The notes beneath the pieces are model-generated. The model was not told the DNA's origin. It made no database searches and saw only the letters and a program-made list of their open reading frames with translations. Below are positions 19,277 to 27,025 of a DNA stretch of 64,000 nucleotides, piece by piece. The DNA comes from Sporosarcina luteola (lineage in GTDB: Bacteria > Bacillota > Bacilli > Bacillales_A > Planococcaceae): positions 2,232,001 to 2,296,000 of the forward strand of contig NZ_JAMBNV010000001.1 of NCBI RefSeq assembly GCF_023715245.1, read 5' to 3'. Each line of letters starts with the position of its first letter. Position 1 is the first letter of the stretch. Both the position numbers and the translations under genes were made by a program.

Positions 19277-19490
19277 ACAAAAAAAGCCGATTGTTTCCCG
19301 AAGGATTCAATCGACTTTTAATATATATCACGCTAAAAAGCGTAAATATCCCATATGATTATGTTCGAAAACAACTTTACGATGCGTATTACATCAGCCA
19401 GTCTTTTCTCTTAAAACAGAGATTACAAAGGCAACATGTTTTTTGTCGGATCTCCTTTTTATAAATCTAAAAGGTATAACGACATTCATC
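19277..19490 (-). ncRNA. Leader RNA A ending in an intrinsic terminator
   Basis: In the leftward direction this ~210-nt stretch contains TTTGTAATCTCT, a small hairpin ACGCTTTTTAGCGT and then the terminator stem GTCGATTG/CAATCGGC followed by seven U residues (19279-19317). The same order and near-identical boxes recur at 26670-26870. It lies just upstream of the 82-residue gene, so premature termination could control the small operon. It lacks T-box or SAM motifs. The rest of the 19490-19812 gap contains only a weak TTCTCC hairpin near 19742-19775. Confidence 0.5.
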
Positions 19491-19812
19491 AAAACGATGA
19501 CTAAGAAACTTAAAGGTTATACATATATTATCAAAGCTATATTATAGTCGCAAATCTTCTGAAAAAGAAGAAGTGAGGGGGCTGAATAATTGATATCAAT
19601 ATGAGCTGTTTAATTTTGAAGACAAAAATCAGCATAATATCGCTCAGATTTCTGAGGGCGTAATATTTACCAATCTTATTGAATTAAAGCTACCCGGTAC
19701 TTTAAGTAAATAGTTTTTATATACTATTCGATTCTTTATTAGGAGAAGCAACCAAGCTAATATCCGTATGTTTCTCCTTCTTTTAAATTCAAGGTGCGAT
19801 GTAAGTAAGATT

Positions 19813-20298
19813 TTATGCCCAATTTCTAGGCATCCATCCCCACACAGCTGCTATTATTTCTTCTTTATTCATGAATCTAATATCTTTATAACCTATAGAT
19901 TCGGCTCGTTTTAAGATTTCCAGGATGATTTGTTTTTCTCGTGAGTATACTATCACTTGAGCTGAATCACTTACTATAAGCCCCAGTTTGCATGAGCTTT
20001 TCATGAATTTTGTTTCGTTATCAATCTCTACAACGCTTTCTAATGTAGGAAAAGCTTTTATGTCTGCGAATATTAAAATGTAATCTTCTTCAGATATGTG
20101 CCTTATAAATGTTTGGCCGTCCATAATTGTTTTCGTCTCTGAAAAGAATGGTAAAGGCTTCCTCGAATTATAATCCCTTGTGTAATATGCCTCTTCTGGA
20201 GAAACCGACCAATACCAAGAAGAACTTATAATACCTTCCAAGATTTCAAACAATTGTTTACCATGCTCATTTCTTATATAGAATAAAATACCCTCCAC
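19813..20298 (-). CDS. DUF2691-family protein
   Basis: 161 residues. The segment EDYILIFADIKAFPTLESV matches the conserved core of Bacillus DUF2691 proteins (YLIFADLKAYP), and the C-terminus IGYKDIRFMNKEE is also in family style. The function of DUF2691 is unknown. The start overlaps the end of the two-helix membrane-protein frame by 25 nt, suggesting coupled translation. Confidence 0.65.
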   Translation of the reverse strand: MEGILFYIRNEHGKQLFEILEGIISSSWYWSVSPEEAYYTRDYNSRKPLPFFSETKTIMDGQTFIRHISEEDYILIFADIKAFPTLESVVEIDNETKFMKSSCKLGLIVSDSAQVIVYSREKQIILEILKRAESIGYKDIRFMNKEEIIAAVWGWMPRNWA

Positions 20299-20531
20299 TT
20301 TTTCATCCCCCTGTAATTAATATTAAATACTAGTATTAACACACCTAAAAAACTGGTAACTTGAGGAATATAGATAATAAGAGGATTAGGTACTATATAA
20401 TATATTACAACTCCAAAAATTAATATACAATATACCGCAAAGTACAATATAGGTTCCTTTATTAACATAACTGGTTTTTGTTCCTCTGAAATACTTCTAT
20501 TGTGAATCACAGGGTTTTCGTGATGAACCAC
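20274..20531 (-). CDS. Small two-helix membrane protein
   Basis: Up to 85 residues, starting at a GTG with only a weak ribosome site. Two hydrophobic stretches (PILYFAVYCILIFGVVIYYI and a second one ending VLILVFNI) span the membrane. The overlap with the DUF2691 gene supports it being real. No family recognised, and the start may be wrong. Confidence 0.45.
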   Translation of the reverse strand: MVHHENPVIHNRSISEEQKPVMLIKEPILYFAVYCILIFGVVIYYIVPNPLIIYIPQVTSFLGVLILVFNINYRGMKKWRVFYSI

Positions 20532-20647
20532 TAACCATGCAGTTAGATTCTGGTTTTATATCGAGGGTACACTGATCAAGAGTTTTATTTTTATCGGTTC
20601 GGGATTCTCAAGATATATTTTTAGAGGAGGCATTATGCCCCCTCTTT

Positions 20648-20863
20648 TTATTTCGATCCCACAAATTCACCGATCTTCCCTCGCCCGATTTCAACAACCT
20701 CCATCTTTTTGACCTGTACTAAATTAATACCGTACTGATCTTGCGTCATAATCATTTCCGCACCATTGACATGTACAGGCTTTAGCGTTAACACATTAGT
20801 GTCCGTCATAAATTGCATGTCTTGTCCGTTTAAAAATTCGACGTAAACCGAGTATCTTTTCAT
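20648..20863 (-). CDS. Hypothetical 71-residue protein
   Basis: Starts MKRYSVYVEFLNGQD; GGGGGTG lies upstream of the ATG, which sits three codons into a longer frame. Short beta-rich sequence with no motif. Own transcription unit, with the 20532-20647 gap downstream. Function unknown. Confidence 0.55.
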   Translation of the reverse strand: MKRYSVYVEFLNGQDMQFMTDTNVLTLKPVHVNGAEMIMTQDQYGINLVQVKKMEVVEIGRGKIGEFVGSK

Positions 20864-20959
20864 GATTATCACCCCCTAAATACCTATATTCTACACAGGG
20901 TGACAAAGTCCTCCTCATTATTTTATATTTTCCGACAAAAAATCCACTCCGAAGAGTAA

Positions 20960-21304
20960 TCAGTCGATGCATTGTACTGATATGATATGTTCGATTGGTA
21001 TACGAATATCGCCAAATGGGTCAGCCAACAGTATGGCTTTGCTATGTAGATCAATTGCTTCGATAATGCCCTGGTTTTCAACTATGCGGTTGTCTCTCCA
21101 AGTCTTTATTAACGTTTCGCATTTCCGTTTATATGCTATTTCGATTTCCTCTTGGATGGCTGCCAAATCCCATTCTGTCAGTTCAGGACGTTCGGTAAGT
21201 TCATCCTCAGCGTGCCAGTCCCTTAATTCGGTCAAATGCTCTGGCAACATCATCGCTGTCCATTTAATTCGTCCACGGTCTTTTATATCTCCATTTACTT
21301 TCAT
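20960..21304 (-). CDS. Hypothetical YolD-like protein
   Basis: 114 residues from MKVNGDIKDRGRIKWTAMMLPEHL; AAGGGGGTC precedes this ATG by 6 nt, so the earlier in-frame ATG is excluded. The opening DRGRIKWTAMMLPEHLTEL and the ending IRIPIEHIISVQ match the pattern of Bacillus YolD-like proteins (DRG-x-x-KW-x-x-AMMLPEH). YolD proteins are often linked with Y-family polymerase operons and SOS control. A LexA-like box overlaps the promoter here, which fits. No polymerase gene is adjacent. Confidence 0.75.
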   Translation of the reverse strand: MKVNGDIKDRGRIKWTAMMLPEHLTELRDWHAEDELTERPELTEWDLAAIQEEIEIAYKRKCETLIKTWRDNRIVENQGIIEAIDLHSKAILLADPFGDIRIPIEHIISVQCID

Positions 21305-21325
21305 AAAACTGACCCCCTTAAAGTC

Positions 21326-21352
21326 TTCTATCGAACATACATTCTCCAATTA
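21326..21352 (-). promoter_or_regulatory. Promoter with LexA-like box upstream of yolD-like gene
   Basis: CGAACATACATTCT (21332-21345) is one base from the Firmicute LexA/DinR core GAAC-N4-GTTC. It sits between a -35-like TTAATT and a poor -10. The same 16-mer GAACATACATTCTCCA recurs at 22547-22562. Confidence 0.5.
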
Positions 21353-21374
21353 AGATAAAATTAAAAAGCACCCC

Positions 21375-21397
21375 CTATCTAAGAGAATGCTTTAGCC
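21375..21397 (-). terminator. Weak intrinsic terminator after the membrane protein
   Basis: In the leftward direction AAAGCA and TGCTTT arms flank a loop of about 17 nt and are followed by a U-run. The stem is short, so efficiency is uncertain. Confidence 0.35.
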
Positions 21398-21850
21398 TCC
21401 ATTGATTTCTTTTGTATGATTTAACATCTCGTTAGTGGAGCTAAACACATACTTAAAGACCACAGCAATAATTGCAAACAAGTTTACGAATGTCGCCGTT
21501 ATCATTGCCAATACTAATTGTTCACTAAAGACAGGCACCCTGTGCTTTCCTATTTTCATACCAGGTGCGTATAGCATAAACAATACATTTGCAATCATTA
21601 AAACACCGACTGTTCCCAGTAATATTAAACTCACCATTCTTGCTTTCCGTTTGAAACTGACTTCTTTTTTAACTTCATCCATGATAAAGTTTTTGTACTT
21701 CTGATAAGCTTCGAAGCTATCGAATTTCTCTGTCTTGTGATCACTTAAGAAGTCACTTACTGCTATACTTAATTCTTCTTCCTCATCAACGTCTACGTCT
21801 TGAGAGATATCTGCTAAATCTCTTTCTAAGTCTTCAGTAGTTCTACTCAT
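21392..21850 (-). CDS. Two-helix membrane protein coupled to ImmA-type protease
   Basis: 152 residues. The acidic N-terminus (VDVDEEEELSIAV) and a basic linker precede two membrane helices (MVSLILLGTVGVLMIANVLF and AMITATFVNLFAIIAVVFKYVF) with a short cytoplasmic tail. The ATG directly follows the TAA of the protease gene with no gap, so the two are translated together. The membrane domain could be a protease target or a membrane-acting effector. No family recognised. Confidence 0.65.
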   Translation of the reverse strand: MSRTTEDLERDLADISQDVDVDEEEELSIAVSDFLSDHKTEKFDSFEAYQKYKNFIMDEVKKEVSFKRKARMVSLILLGTVGVLMIANVLFMLYAPGMKIGKHRVPVFSEQLVLAMITATFVNLFAIIAVVFKYVFSSTNEMLNHTKEINGG

Positions 21851-22408
21851 TTATAGGCCTCTCAAGGCTTTCTTTATTTGGAATCCAGCAAATTCATTAG
21901 ATATTTGGAACTTCTTCGCTATTTTCCTCTGTAAAAAAAGCATCTCATATTGAGTAAAATTAGTTGAACTTCCAATCTCTTTTTTAACTAATTTTAATGG
22001 GGCTAATAGTTCTGCGGAAAACTCATTAGCTTGTTGCTCTTTCAACGTTTCGCTATCCTCATAATTGTTTTTCCTGAAAAGTATCTCCGCATAGGGCTTG
22101 TCTAATTTCTGGTTTGGTTTATTTAACCATCGCCAATGCAAAACAATATGTCCGAGTTCGTGGGCAATAGTAAAACGTCTTCTAGCTACTGGTTGATCCC
22201 CATTGACAACTATCTCAGGTACTCCTTTTTCATTAACCCGAGAAAAACCGCTGATATCACTAGGATTTGGGAAGTTCGACATGTCACTATAAAAAACTTT
22301 GACGCCAAAATCCTCAACACTCTGTTCTAAGTCGGATAACACTTGATCGATTGTAAATTGAGGGAATACATTTCTAAAATTAGTGACAAACTCCCGGATT
22401 TGATCCAT
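21851..22408 (-). CDS. ImmA/IrrE-family metallo-endopeptidase
   Basis: 185 residues from MDQIREFVTNFRNV; two ATGs lie up to 27 nt upstream and the GGTGG before this one is modest, so the start is tentative (alternative 22435). The zinc motif RRRFTIAHELGHIVLHW (HExxH) and the downstream Glu in EQQANEFSAELLAPL are intact. ImmA-type proteases cleave HTH repressors to derepress mobile elements or stress genes. Here no XRE-type repressor is adjacent; the partner is a membrane protein. The promoter at 22538-22567 carries a LexA-like box. Confidence 0.85.
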   Translation of the reverse strand: MDQIREFVTNFRNVFPQFTIDQVLSDLEQSVEDFGVKVFYSDMSNFPNPSDISGFSRVNEKGVPEIVVNGDQPVARRRFTIAHELGHIVLHWRWLNKPNQKLDKPYAEILFRKNNYEDSETLKEQQANEFSAELLAPLKLVKKEIGSSTNFTQYEMLFLQRKIAKKFQISNEFAGFQIKKALRGL

Positions 22409-22537
22409 ATCCGCCACCATCCTCTCTAAAAGCATTACATGTGCTCATTAATACTATACCTCTTACGCTGATAATTGAAAAGATGTTTAAAAACAAATGA
22501 TAAAAAACCACCTAAACGATGTCCTATATGTTATATC

Positions 22538-22567
22538 TATTATACAGAACATACATTCTCCATTCAA
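22538..22567 (-). promoter_or_regulatory. Sigma-A promoter with LexA-like operator for the ImmA gene
   Basis: Leftward -35 TTGAAT and -10 TATAAT are 17 bp apart. The spacer contains the box GAACATACATTC (22547-22558), one base off the Firmicute LexA consensus. This suggests damage-inducible expression of the protease and membrane protein. Confidence 0.6.
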
Positions 22568-22622
22568 GCAAATAAAAAGCATCCATCCGTTTAAGGAAAA
22601 GGTGCTCTTTATTGCAATTCAT

Positions 22623-22832
22623 TCAAACAAACTCAATATGTATGTCTATTTCATTCTCTTTACTGCATTTCTTACAATAGACAAATCCTTCGACTGAGCT
22701 ACCAAGCTTGATCCGTTCTAATAAAAGCGCTGGCTCTAAGCAATTCATACTTCGGTCTTTCACCTCGAACTTTATAACTGCCAATAGGTCTTCACTGGCT
22801 GAATTGGACATTACAGTCCAAACAATGTACAT
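22623..22832 (-). CDS. Small cysteine-containing protein, possibly frameshifted
   Basis: 69-codon frame ending YCKKCSKENEIDIHIEFV. An overlapping frame at the 5' end reads MSNVHCLDCNVQFSQ, which supplies a second CxxC pair. A natural product may have been a small two-CxxC zinc ribbon, now split by a frameshift, but no ribosome site supports either start. Function unknown. Confidence 0.35.
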   Translation of the reverse strand: MYIVWTVMSNSASEDLLAVIKFEVKDRSMNCLEPALLLERIKLGSSVEGFVYCKKCSKENEIDIHIEFV

Positions 22833-22917
22833 TGCTCATTTTTAAATTCTACATAATATCCCCTTCCATCGTTTTATTACTACAACAGGAGGAGAAAGTC
22901 CTTCTTTGTGAAGGAAA

Positions 22918-22956
22918 TAAAAAAGCGCCCACATCCACAACGGACAAGGCGCTTTT
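22918..22956 (-). terminator. Intrinsic terminator after the 39-residue gene
   Basis: AAAAGCGCC (22921-22929) pairs with GGCGCTTTT (22948-22956). Leftward it is followed by a U-run, a strong Rho-independent signal ending the ssb-nuclease transcription unit. Confidence 0.85.
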
Positions 22957-22975
22957 ACAGTCATCGTATTCGGGA

Positions 22976-23095
22976 TTAGTATATCTTCTCTAAATCATCA
23001 ATAACTGCTTTAAGAATAGACCCCAGTTGCAAGTACCGATGTCCCTTACTGTTTAAATTGTAATACTTACCGTATCCAACATTACAGCGGGTCAT
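22976..23095 (-). CDS. 39-residue protein overlapping the nuclease stop
   Basis: The ATG at 23095 overlaps the TGA of the nuclease gene in an ATGA arrangement, a strong sign of translational coupling. The product begins MTRCNVGYGKYYN and ends SILKAVIDDLEKIY, with a helical C-terminal half. It is followed directly by a strong terminator. No family recognised; it may be a helper of the nuclease. Confidence 0.55.
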   Translation of the reverse strand: MTRCNVGYGKYYNLNSKGHRYLQLGSILKAVIDDLEKIY

Positions 23096-23826
23096 ATTAG
23101 ACCGGTGTAATGGTTTATGTTTCCGTTTCCGCTAAACTTACCATAACACTCGAGAACAAATGGACAATGACGGCAATTACTAGAAGGTGTGGAAAGAAAT
23201 AAATTCTCCGCTACTTCAGGCAACATATCTAGAATTTCACATTTTGAATTAATTTCGTTAGCCACTGCTAAAGCCCATTGTCGAGACTTTTCCATATCAG
23301 CTTGTTTGAAAACAAATTTGCTTCCTTCTCTAAAACGGAGGAAGTACAAGTTTCCTTCGACCGTTGATCGGTTCTTCATTTGTCGGATAACCCAGGCATA
23401 GAGACCGACTTGGTGATTATCTAGAACATCGTATCTACTCCTGTTTGTTTTCCAGTCCACTATTTTACTGCCATCTGCTGTGACCACATCGATATATCCC
23501 TGAATCATCGGGGCTGACTCATCTTCTGATAACGGAAGTTTAAAATGCACCTCTGTTGCCCCCATGTTTTTTTGAATTGGAGCACGGCTGACTAAATCGG
23601 ACATCTCCTCCAATGTAACTTCTGGATGAAAATCTGCTTCAATCATTCCATTTAAAACTGCTTCTGAATGATTAACTCCATTGATTTTATCCTCAATTGC
23701 TTTATGAACCCCCTTACCCAACGCTAGGGGGTAAGTAATTGGTTCCTCATATCCCTGAATGTATTTCTTATAAAACCGGTACTGACAAGTTTCATACAAG
23801 CTCAATCGTGAAAAAGAGAATATCAT
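23092..23826 (-). CDS. PD-(D/E)XK nuclease, Cas4/RecB-C-terminal type
   Basis: 244 residues. The start MIFSFSRLSLYETCQYRFY gives the S-x-x-x-x-Y-x-x-C-P/Q motif of RecB-family nucleases. Motifs include GKGVHKAIED, QGYIDVVTADGSKIVDWKTN (D-x-n-D-x-K) and QVGLYAWV. Four cysteines, one near residue 14 and three in SSNCRHCPFVLEC, are positioned to hold an Fe-S cluster as in Cas4 and AddB. By family it is an exonuclease that makes ssDNA tails. It lies between ssb and recT-type genes, so it probably feeds single-strand annealing. No CRISPR genes are nearby. Confidence 0.88.
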   Translation of the reverse strand: MIFSFSRLSLYETCQYRFYKKYIQGYEEPITYPLALGKGVHKAIEDKINGVNHSEAVLNGMIEADFHPEVTLEEMSDLVSRAPIQKNMGATEVHFKLPLSEDESAPMIQGYIDVVTADGSKIVDWKTNRSRYDVLDNHQVGLYAWVIRQMKNRSTVEGNLYFLRFREGSKFVFKQADMEKSRQWALAVANEINSKCEILDMLPEVAENLFLSTPSSNCRHCPFVLECYGKFSGNGNINHYTGLI

Positions 23827-23851
23827 ACTGCTTTCTCCTTTCTATATTAAG

Positions 23852-23881
23852 AAAAGAGGACTGGTTGACCAATCCCCTTTT
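23852..23881 (-). terminator. Intrinsic terminator between ssb and the nuclease gene
   Basis: AAAAGAGGACTGGT and ACCAATCCCCTTTT form a 14-bp imperfect stem with a 2-nt loop, followed leftward by a U-rich run. It lies inside what looks like a single operon. Confidence 0.7.
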
Positions 23882-23893
23882 CATCTTTTTTTA

Positions 23894-24388
23894 TCAGAAC
23901 GGCAGATCCTCATCCTTTACTTCAAATGAACCTCCGACTGATCCATATTGATTGGCATGTTGGCCGTGAGTGTTCGTGTTACCAGCATAGGGATTCGGTG
24001 GCTGTTGAAAGCCCCCCTGCCCTTGTGGCTGCTGGTAGTTCTGCTGTCCCTGCTGATTTCCCTGTCCTTGAGGTTTCGGGTCAAGGAATTGTACAAAGTC
24101 AGCAACAACCTCCGTAACGTACACTCTATCTCCTTTGTCATTTTCATAATGGCGAGTATTAATGCGACCATTCACCGCAGCTTGACTTCCCTTCTTAAGA
24201 AAGTTCGCAGCATTTTCAGCGGCTTTCCTCCAGACCTGGACCATGATGAAATCCGCTTCATTTTCTCCATTGGCATTTTTAAAGGGACGGTTCACTGCAA
24301 GCGTGAAGTTGCACACGGCTACACCACTCTGCGTATATTTGATATCTGGATCTTTCGTCAGACGACCTACCAAACTCACGTTATTCAT
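23894..24388 (-). CDS. ssb: Single-stranded DNA-binding protein
   Basis: 164 residues. The OB-fold (1-108) starts [19 protein letters not shown] and includes [11 protein letters not shown] and [22 protein letters not shown] Gln/Gly/Pro-rich linker leads to the acidic tip EVKDEDLPF that recruits partner proteins. The AAAAGGAGAACAAT ribosome site is strong. Plasmid SSBs coat transferred single strands and assist recombination; the CHC2 protein and RecT-like gene are upstream in the same direction. Confidence 0.95.
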   Translation of the reverse strand: MNNVSLVGRLTKDPDIKYTQSGVAVCNFTLAVNRPFKNANGENEADFIMVQVWRKAAENAANFLKKGSQAAVNGRINTRHYENDKGDRVYVTEVVADFVQFLDPKPQGQGNQQGQQNYQQPQGQGGFQQPPNPYAGNTNTHGQHANQYGSVGGSFEVKDEDLPF

Positions 24389-24460
24389 ATTGTTCTCCTT
24401 TTCTCATGACTGCATATCAGCCACGACCCTATTTCTCCTCCGTAAAGGGTGACGGATATT

Positions 24461-25228
24461 TTAATTGGCTAGCGACACTTTATCGTTTGTCACCGAATTT
24501 CTTTTAGAATGCATTTTTTTCATTTTCAACATGTAATAGAGAAATGACACGTTCAGCACGACTTTCTCCATTGCAAAGTCATAGGTGGACAATGAGACTC
24601 TCCATGCTGCCCTACCTATTTCAGCACCTTCTATCGCCCAGCTTGTTCTTTCAGCATCTTCTTTCACATATTCAGCCAGTATTCGGTTGAACATCAGATA
24701 AATTTGGGTTTCCTTACATGAATTCATGACAAAACGAAGCAATTCATCTTGCCGTTCCTCCTGATTTTCGATATGGGCGACAACAATGAACATGGCGAAG
24801 TGCTTTACCAGCTGTTCGTGCTCATATCTCTTCCAATCGCGCAAAACGGCTTCCCTGTTCTTTTTGAACTCAGCCCTATTCTTCCGTTTATATTCAGCCC
24901 AACCAATTGTCCGAAGCTGTCGCACATTTAATCGATCAGCTGGATGACGGGGTTTCTTCCTTTTTCCGAAATACTTTGTTCGTATTTCTTCATATGGAAG
25001 ACCGGATAACTTCATTTCAAAGTCTAAGACACCACCGGAAGCACCACAGAACCAACATTTATAGAGTTGGTCCTGTGTGTTCAATGACAAATAGAATTTA
25101 TGTCCTTTGTCCGGTTTGGAATCCTCTTCGCAAAATACACATTTACATAGCGTCTCCTTTTTTCCATACGTACGTGGATTGAAAGTAACGTTATATCCCT
25201 CTGCAATTTTTAAGATTTCAGGAAGCAT
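24461..25228 (-). CDS. CHC2-type zinc-finger protein (primase-like N-terminus)
   Basis: 255 residues. Residues 25-70 contain CKCVFCEEDSKPDKGHKFYLSLNTQ and YKCWFCGASGGVLDF, a zinc-ribbon like the DnaG primase CHC2 finger. The rest is basic and helical (about 85-230) with no TOPRIM motif, so it is not a full primase. It probably binds ssDNA and might aid priming or recombination on the plasmid. The ATG is two nt after the RecT-like stop, so it is coupled to that gene. Confidence 0.75.
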   Translation of the reverse strand: MLPEILKIAEGYNVTFNPRTYGKKETLCKCVFCEEDSKPDKGHKFYLSLNTQDQLYKCWFCGASGGVLDFEMKLSGLPYEEIRTKYFGKRKKPRHPADRLNVRQLRTIGWAEYKRKNRAEFKKNREAVLRDWKRYEHEQLVKHFAMFIVVAHIENQEERQDELLRFVMNSCKETQIYLMFNRILAEYVKEDAERTSWAIEGAEIGRAAWRVSLSTYDFAMEKVVLNVSFLYYMLKMKKMHSKRNSVTNDKVSLAN

Positions 25229-25230
25229 GA

Positions 25231-26520
25231 TTAAGCCACCCCCTTATCTGCATCCCCTAACTTCTTAAAGAACGTAAATCCATTTTCTATACGGGTCTGC
25301 ATGGTGAACTTCTCGCCGACGGATAGATGTTTCGTCTGTTGAACAGCCTCTTCTCCTTGTGCGAAAACCATCGTTTGAGCATTATTAGCGACATTCTTCA
25401 CATACATCTTTGCGAAGGAAATGCCGGCTGGTGTTGTACCTTGCTCGTACTTTTCCATGATGTACGCATCAAGTGGTTCAGAAGCCGTTTCTTTTTCCTG
25501 AAGAACAGGTTCTTGAATAGTATCTTTTTGACCCAATTGCATTACAGATTCAGACTGTGCAGGGTTCTCTTTCTTCTGGATAGAAGTGAACTCTACAAGG
25601 AAATTGAAACCACTCTCTTTTTTGATGACCATAGATAACTCTTCGCCCATCGGTACTTGGCTGAGTGATTCAATCATTTCCTGTTTCCCTTTGACAAGAA
25701 CCAGACTCACTTCTTTGCTCTCTTTATCCATGACATTCAATTTTGCGAATTGAACATTTTGTGGACTTACTCCTTTTTCGAAACTTTGGAGGATGAATAC
25801 CCCCTCAACATTTTGGTCATTCGACTGCTGAACAGTCGCCTCGGCAACCTGTTGATCCGCTTGACTATTGCTCTGTTTTTTAGGGGCTGGAGAAGAATTC
25901 ATAGGTACATCCAGGTTTCCGCCATTGTCGTTATCATCCTCTTCAAGCGACATTTCCTCACGGGTGTACAAGCCACCCAATGGGAATTGGCGACGAAGCA
26001 CAAAGACCTCAGCAATTTTCTGGATCATCGCGGAAGGCATCTTATCCCACACATTTTTATTGCCGTATCGGTTATTCAACTCCCCAGAGTTGGCTTGAAA
26101 ATATTCCTGGAAGTCGACAAACACGGCTACGGGTCTGAATCGCTTGTGATGCATGACTGCGTAAGCACCAAGTATCTGACCACGCTTTTGACCAAACTCA
26201 TGCCGTACGCTGCCTTCGGACGGGATGAATTCGAATTTATCCCCTTCACGTACGACATTTGCAACGGGCGGCCCGACATACCCATCTTGGGTTGTTGCAA
26301 CACGTAGTAGGCCGTCCCTCGTAGTGATGAAGCTAGTCACGGGACCGTTTTTAGTTTCATAGCGCTGGAACACGATATCACCTAGCAAAGGATTCAGTCC
26401 GAAGGTTTCACACACTTCAATGAAGTGATTCGCCTCCTCTTGAGTTCCATTTGTCGGCTGAACAAACCTGCTCCAAATCAACGACTTCTGCTCGTTTGTA
26501 AACGACAAAACTTTTTCCAT
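25231..26520 (-). CDS. RecT/Bet-like recombinase with two C-terminal repeats
   Basis: 429 residues from MEKVLSFTNEQKS; AAAAGGAG precedes this ATG by 9 nt, and the frame's earlier ATG is too close to it. Residues 1-200 match the phage annealase fold (FGLNPLLGDIVFQRYETKNG, TTRDGLLRVATT, KMPSAMIQKIAEVFVLRRQF). After a Gln/Asn-rich linker come two homologous domains of about 70 residues. One is near 255-330 (LQSFEKGVSPQNVQFAKLNV) and the other near 350-425 (MEKYEQGTTPAGISFAKMYV). The extra repeats are unusual for RecT/Bet. It would anneal complementary strands with SSB and the nuclease. Confidence 0.85.
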   Translation of the reverse strand: MEKVLSFTNEQKSLIWSRFVQPTNGTQEEANHFIEVCETFGLNPLLGDIVFQRYETKNGPVTSFITTRDGLLRVATTQDGYVGPPVANVVREGDKFEFIPSEGSVRHEFGQKRGQILGAYAVMHHKRFRPVAVFVDFQEYFQANSGELNNRYGNKNVWDKMPSAMIQKIAEVFVLRRQFPLGGLYTREEMSLEEDDNDNGGNLDVPMNSSPAPKKQSNSQADQQVAEATVQQSNDQNVEGVFILQSFEKGVSPQNVQFAKLNVMDKESKEVSLVLVKGKQEMIESLSQVPMGEELSMVIKKESGFNFLVEFTSIQKKENPAQSESVMQLGQKDTIQEPVLQEKETASEPLDAYIMEKYEQGTTPAGISFAKMYVKNVANNAQTMVFAQGEEAVQQTKHLSVGEKFTMQTRIENGFTFFKKLGDADKGVA

Positions 26521-26549
26521 TTCAACCATCTCCTTTTAAAGTTTTAGAA

Positions 26550-26593
26550 ATAAAAAAGCCGATATCACCCGGAAGGGATCAATCGACTTTTAA
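26550..26593 (-). terminator. Second terminator-like hairpin before the RecT-like gene
   Basis: GCCGATATCACCC and GGGATCAATCGAC form a hairpin with a small loop and a leftward U-run. It sits 30 nt before the gene, after leader RNA B, making two terminators in tandem. Confidence 0.65.
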
Positions 26594-26669
26594 GAATCCT
26601 ATGCAACAGAAAACGAAATTTGTTTTGTTTTCACGTCATTTTATTAAAACACTCCTTTCATCATTTAAA

Positions 26670-26870
26670 ATCAAAAAAGGCCGATGTCATCCTAATGGAA
26701 TCTATCGGCTTTTCAATATATTTTACGCTTAAATGCGTAAGCATCTTGCGTGTACAACAATTTTGTGACGGAAACGTCTGCCTATCATTTCACTCAAGAG
26801 ATTACAAATGAAAATACATAAGCTGAATTTTTTTATCGAATTTCCTTTTAAATGAAAAAAGGTGTTTCGA
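26670..26870 (-). ncRNA. Leader RNA B ending in an intrinsic terminator
   Basis: A ~200-nt leader homologous to leader A at 19277-19490. It has AAAAGGAAATTCGATAAAAAAA, TTTGTAATCTCT, AATTGTT and the hairpin TTACGCATTTAAGCGTAA. It ends in a terminator with GCCGAT arms and six U residues (26675-26716). It precedes the recT-chc2-ssb operon. Shared order and spacing between the copies imply a conserved structured regulatory RNA; no known riboswitch motif is visible. Confidence 0.5.
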
Positions 26871-27025
26871 CTTCCACCAAGAAAATGGTGACATAAGAAT
26901 TAATGAATTATATACATAATATTCAATTCAATAAGATTTCGCAAGTTAATTAAAAACTCTATTGATAGTGATCTTGTATTCAGAGAAATTACTGAATGGG
27001 CTTTGAACAGCTAAACTAGTTTCTA

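Noticed and set aside
22499-22620. Possible third copy of the leader RNA
   Set aside because: A GCATCC/GGTGCT hairpin with U-run resembles the terminators, but the conserved upstream boxes are missing.
23092-23826. CRISPR-associated Cas4
   Set aside because: The fold fits, but no cas1, cas2 or repeat array is near. The SSB and RecT-type neighbours favour a recombination role.
26670-26870. T-box riboswitch
   Set aside because: The leader lacks the T-box sequence AGGGTGGNACCGCG, and downstream genes are not amino-acid related.
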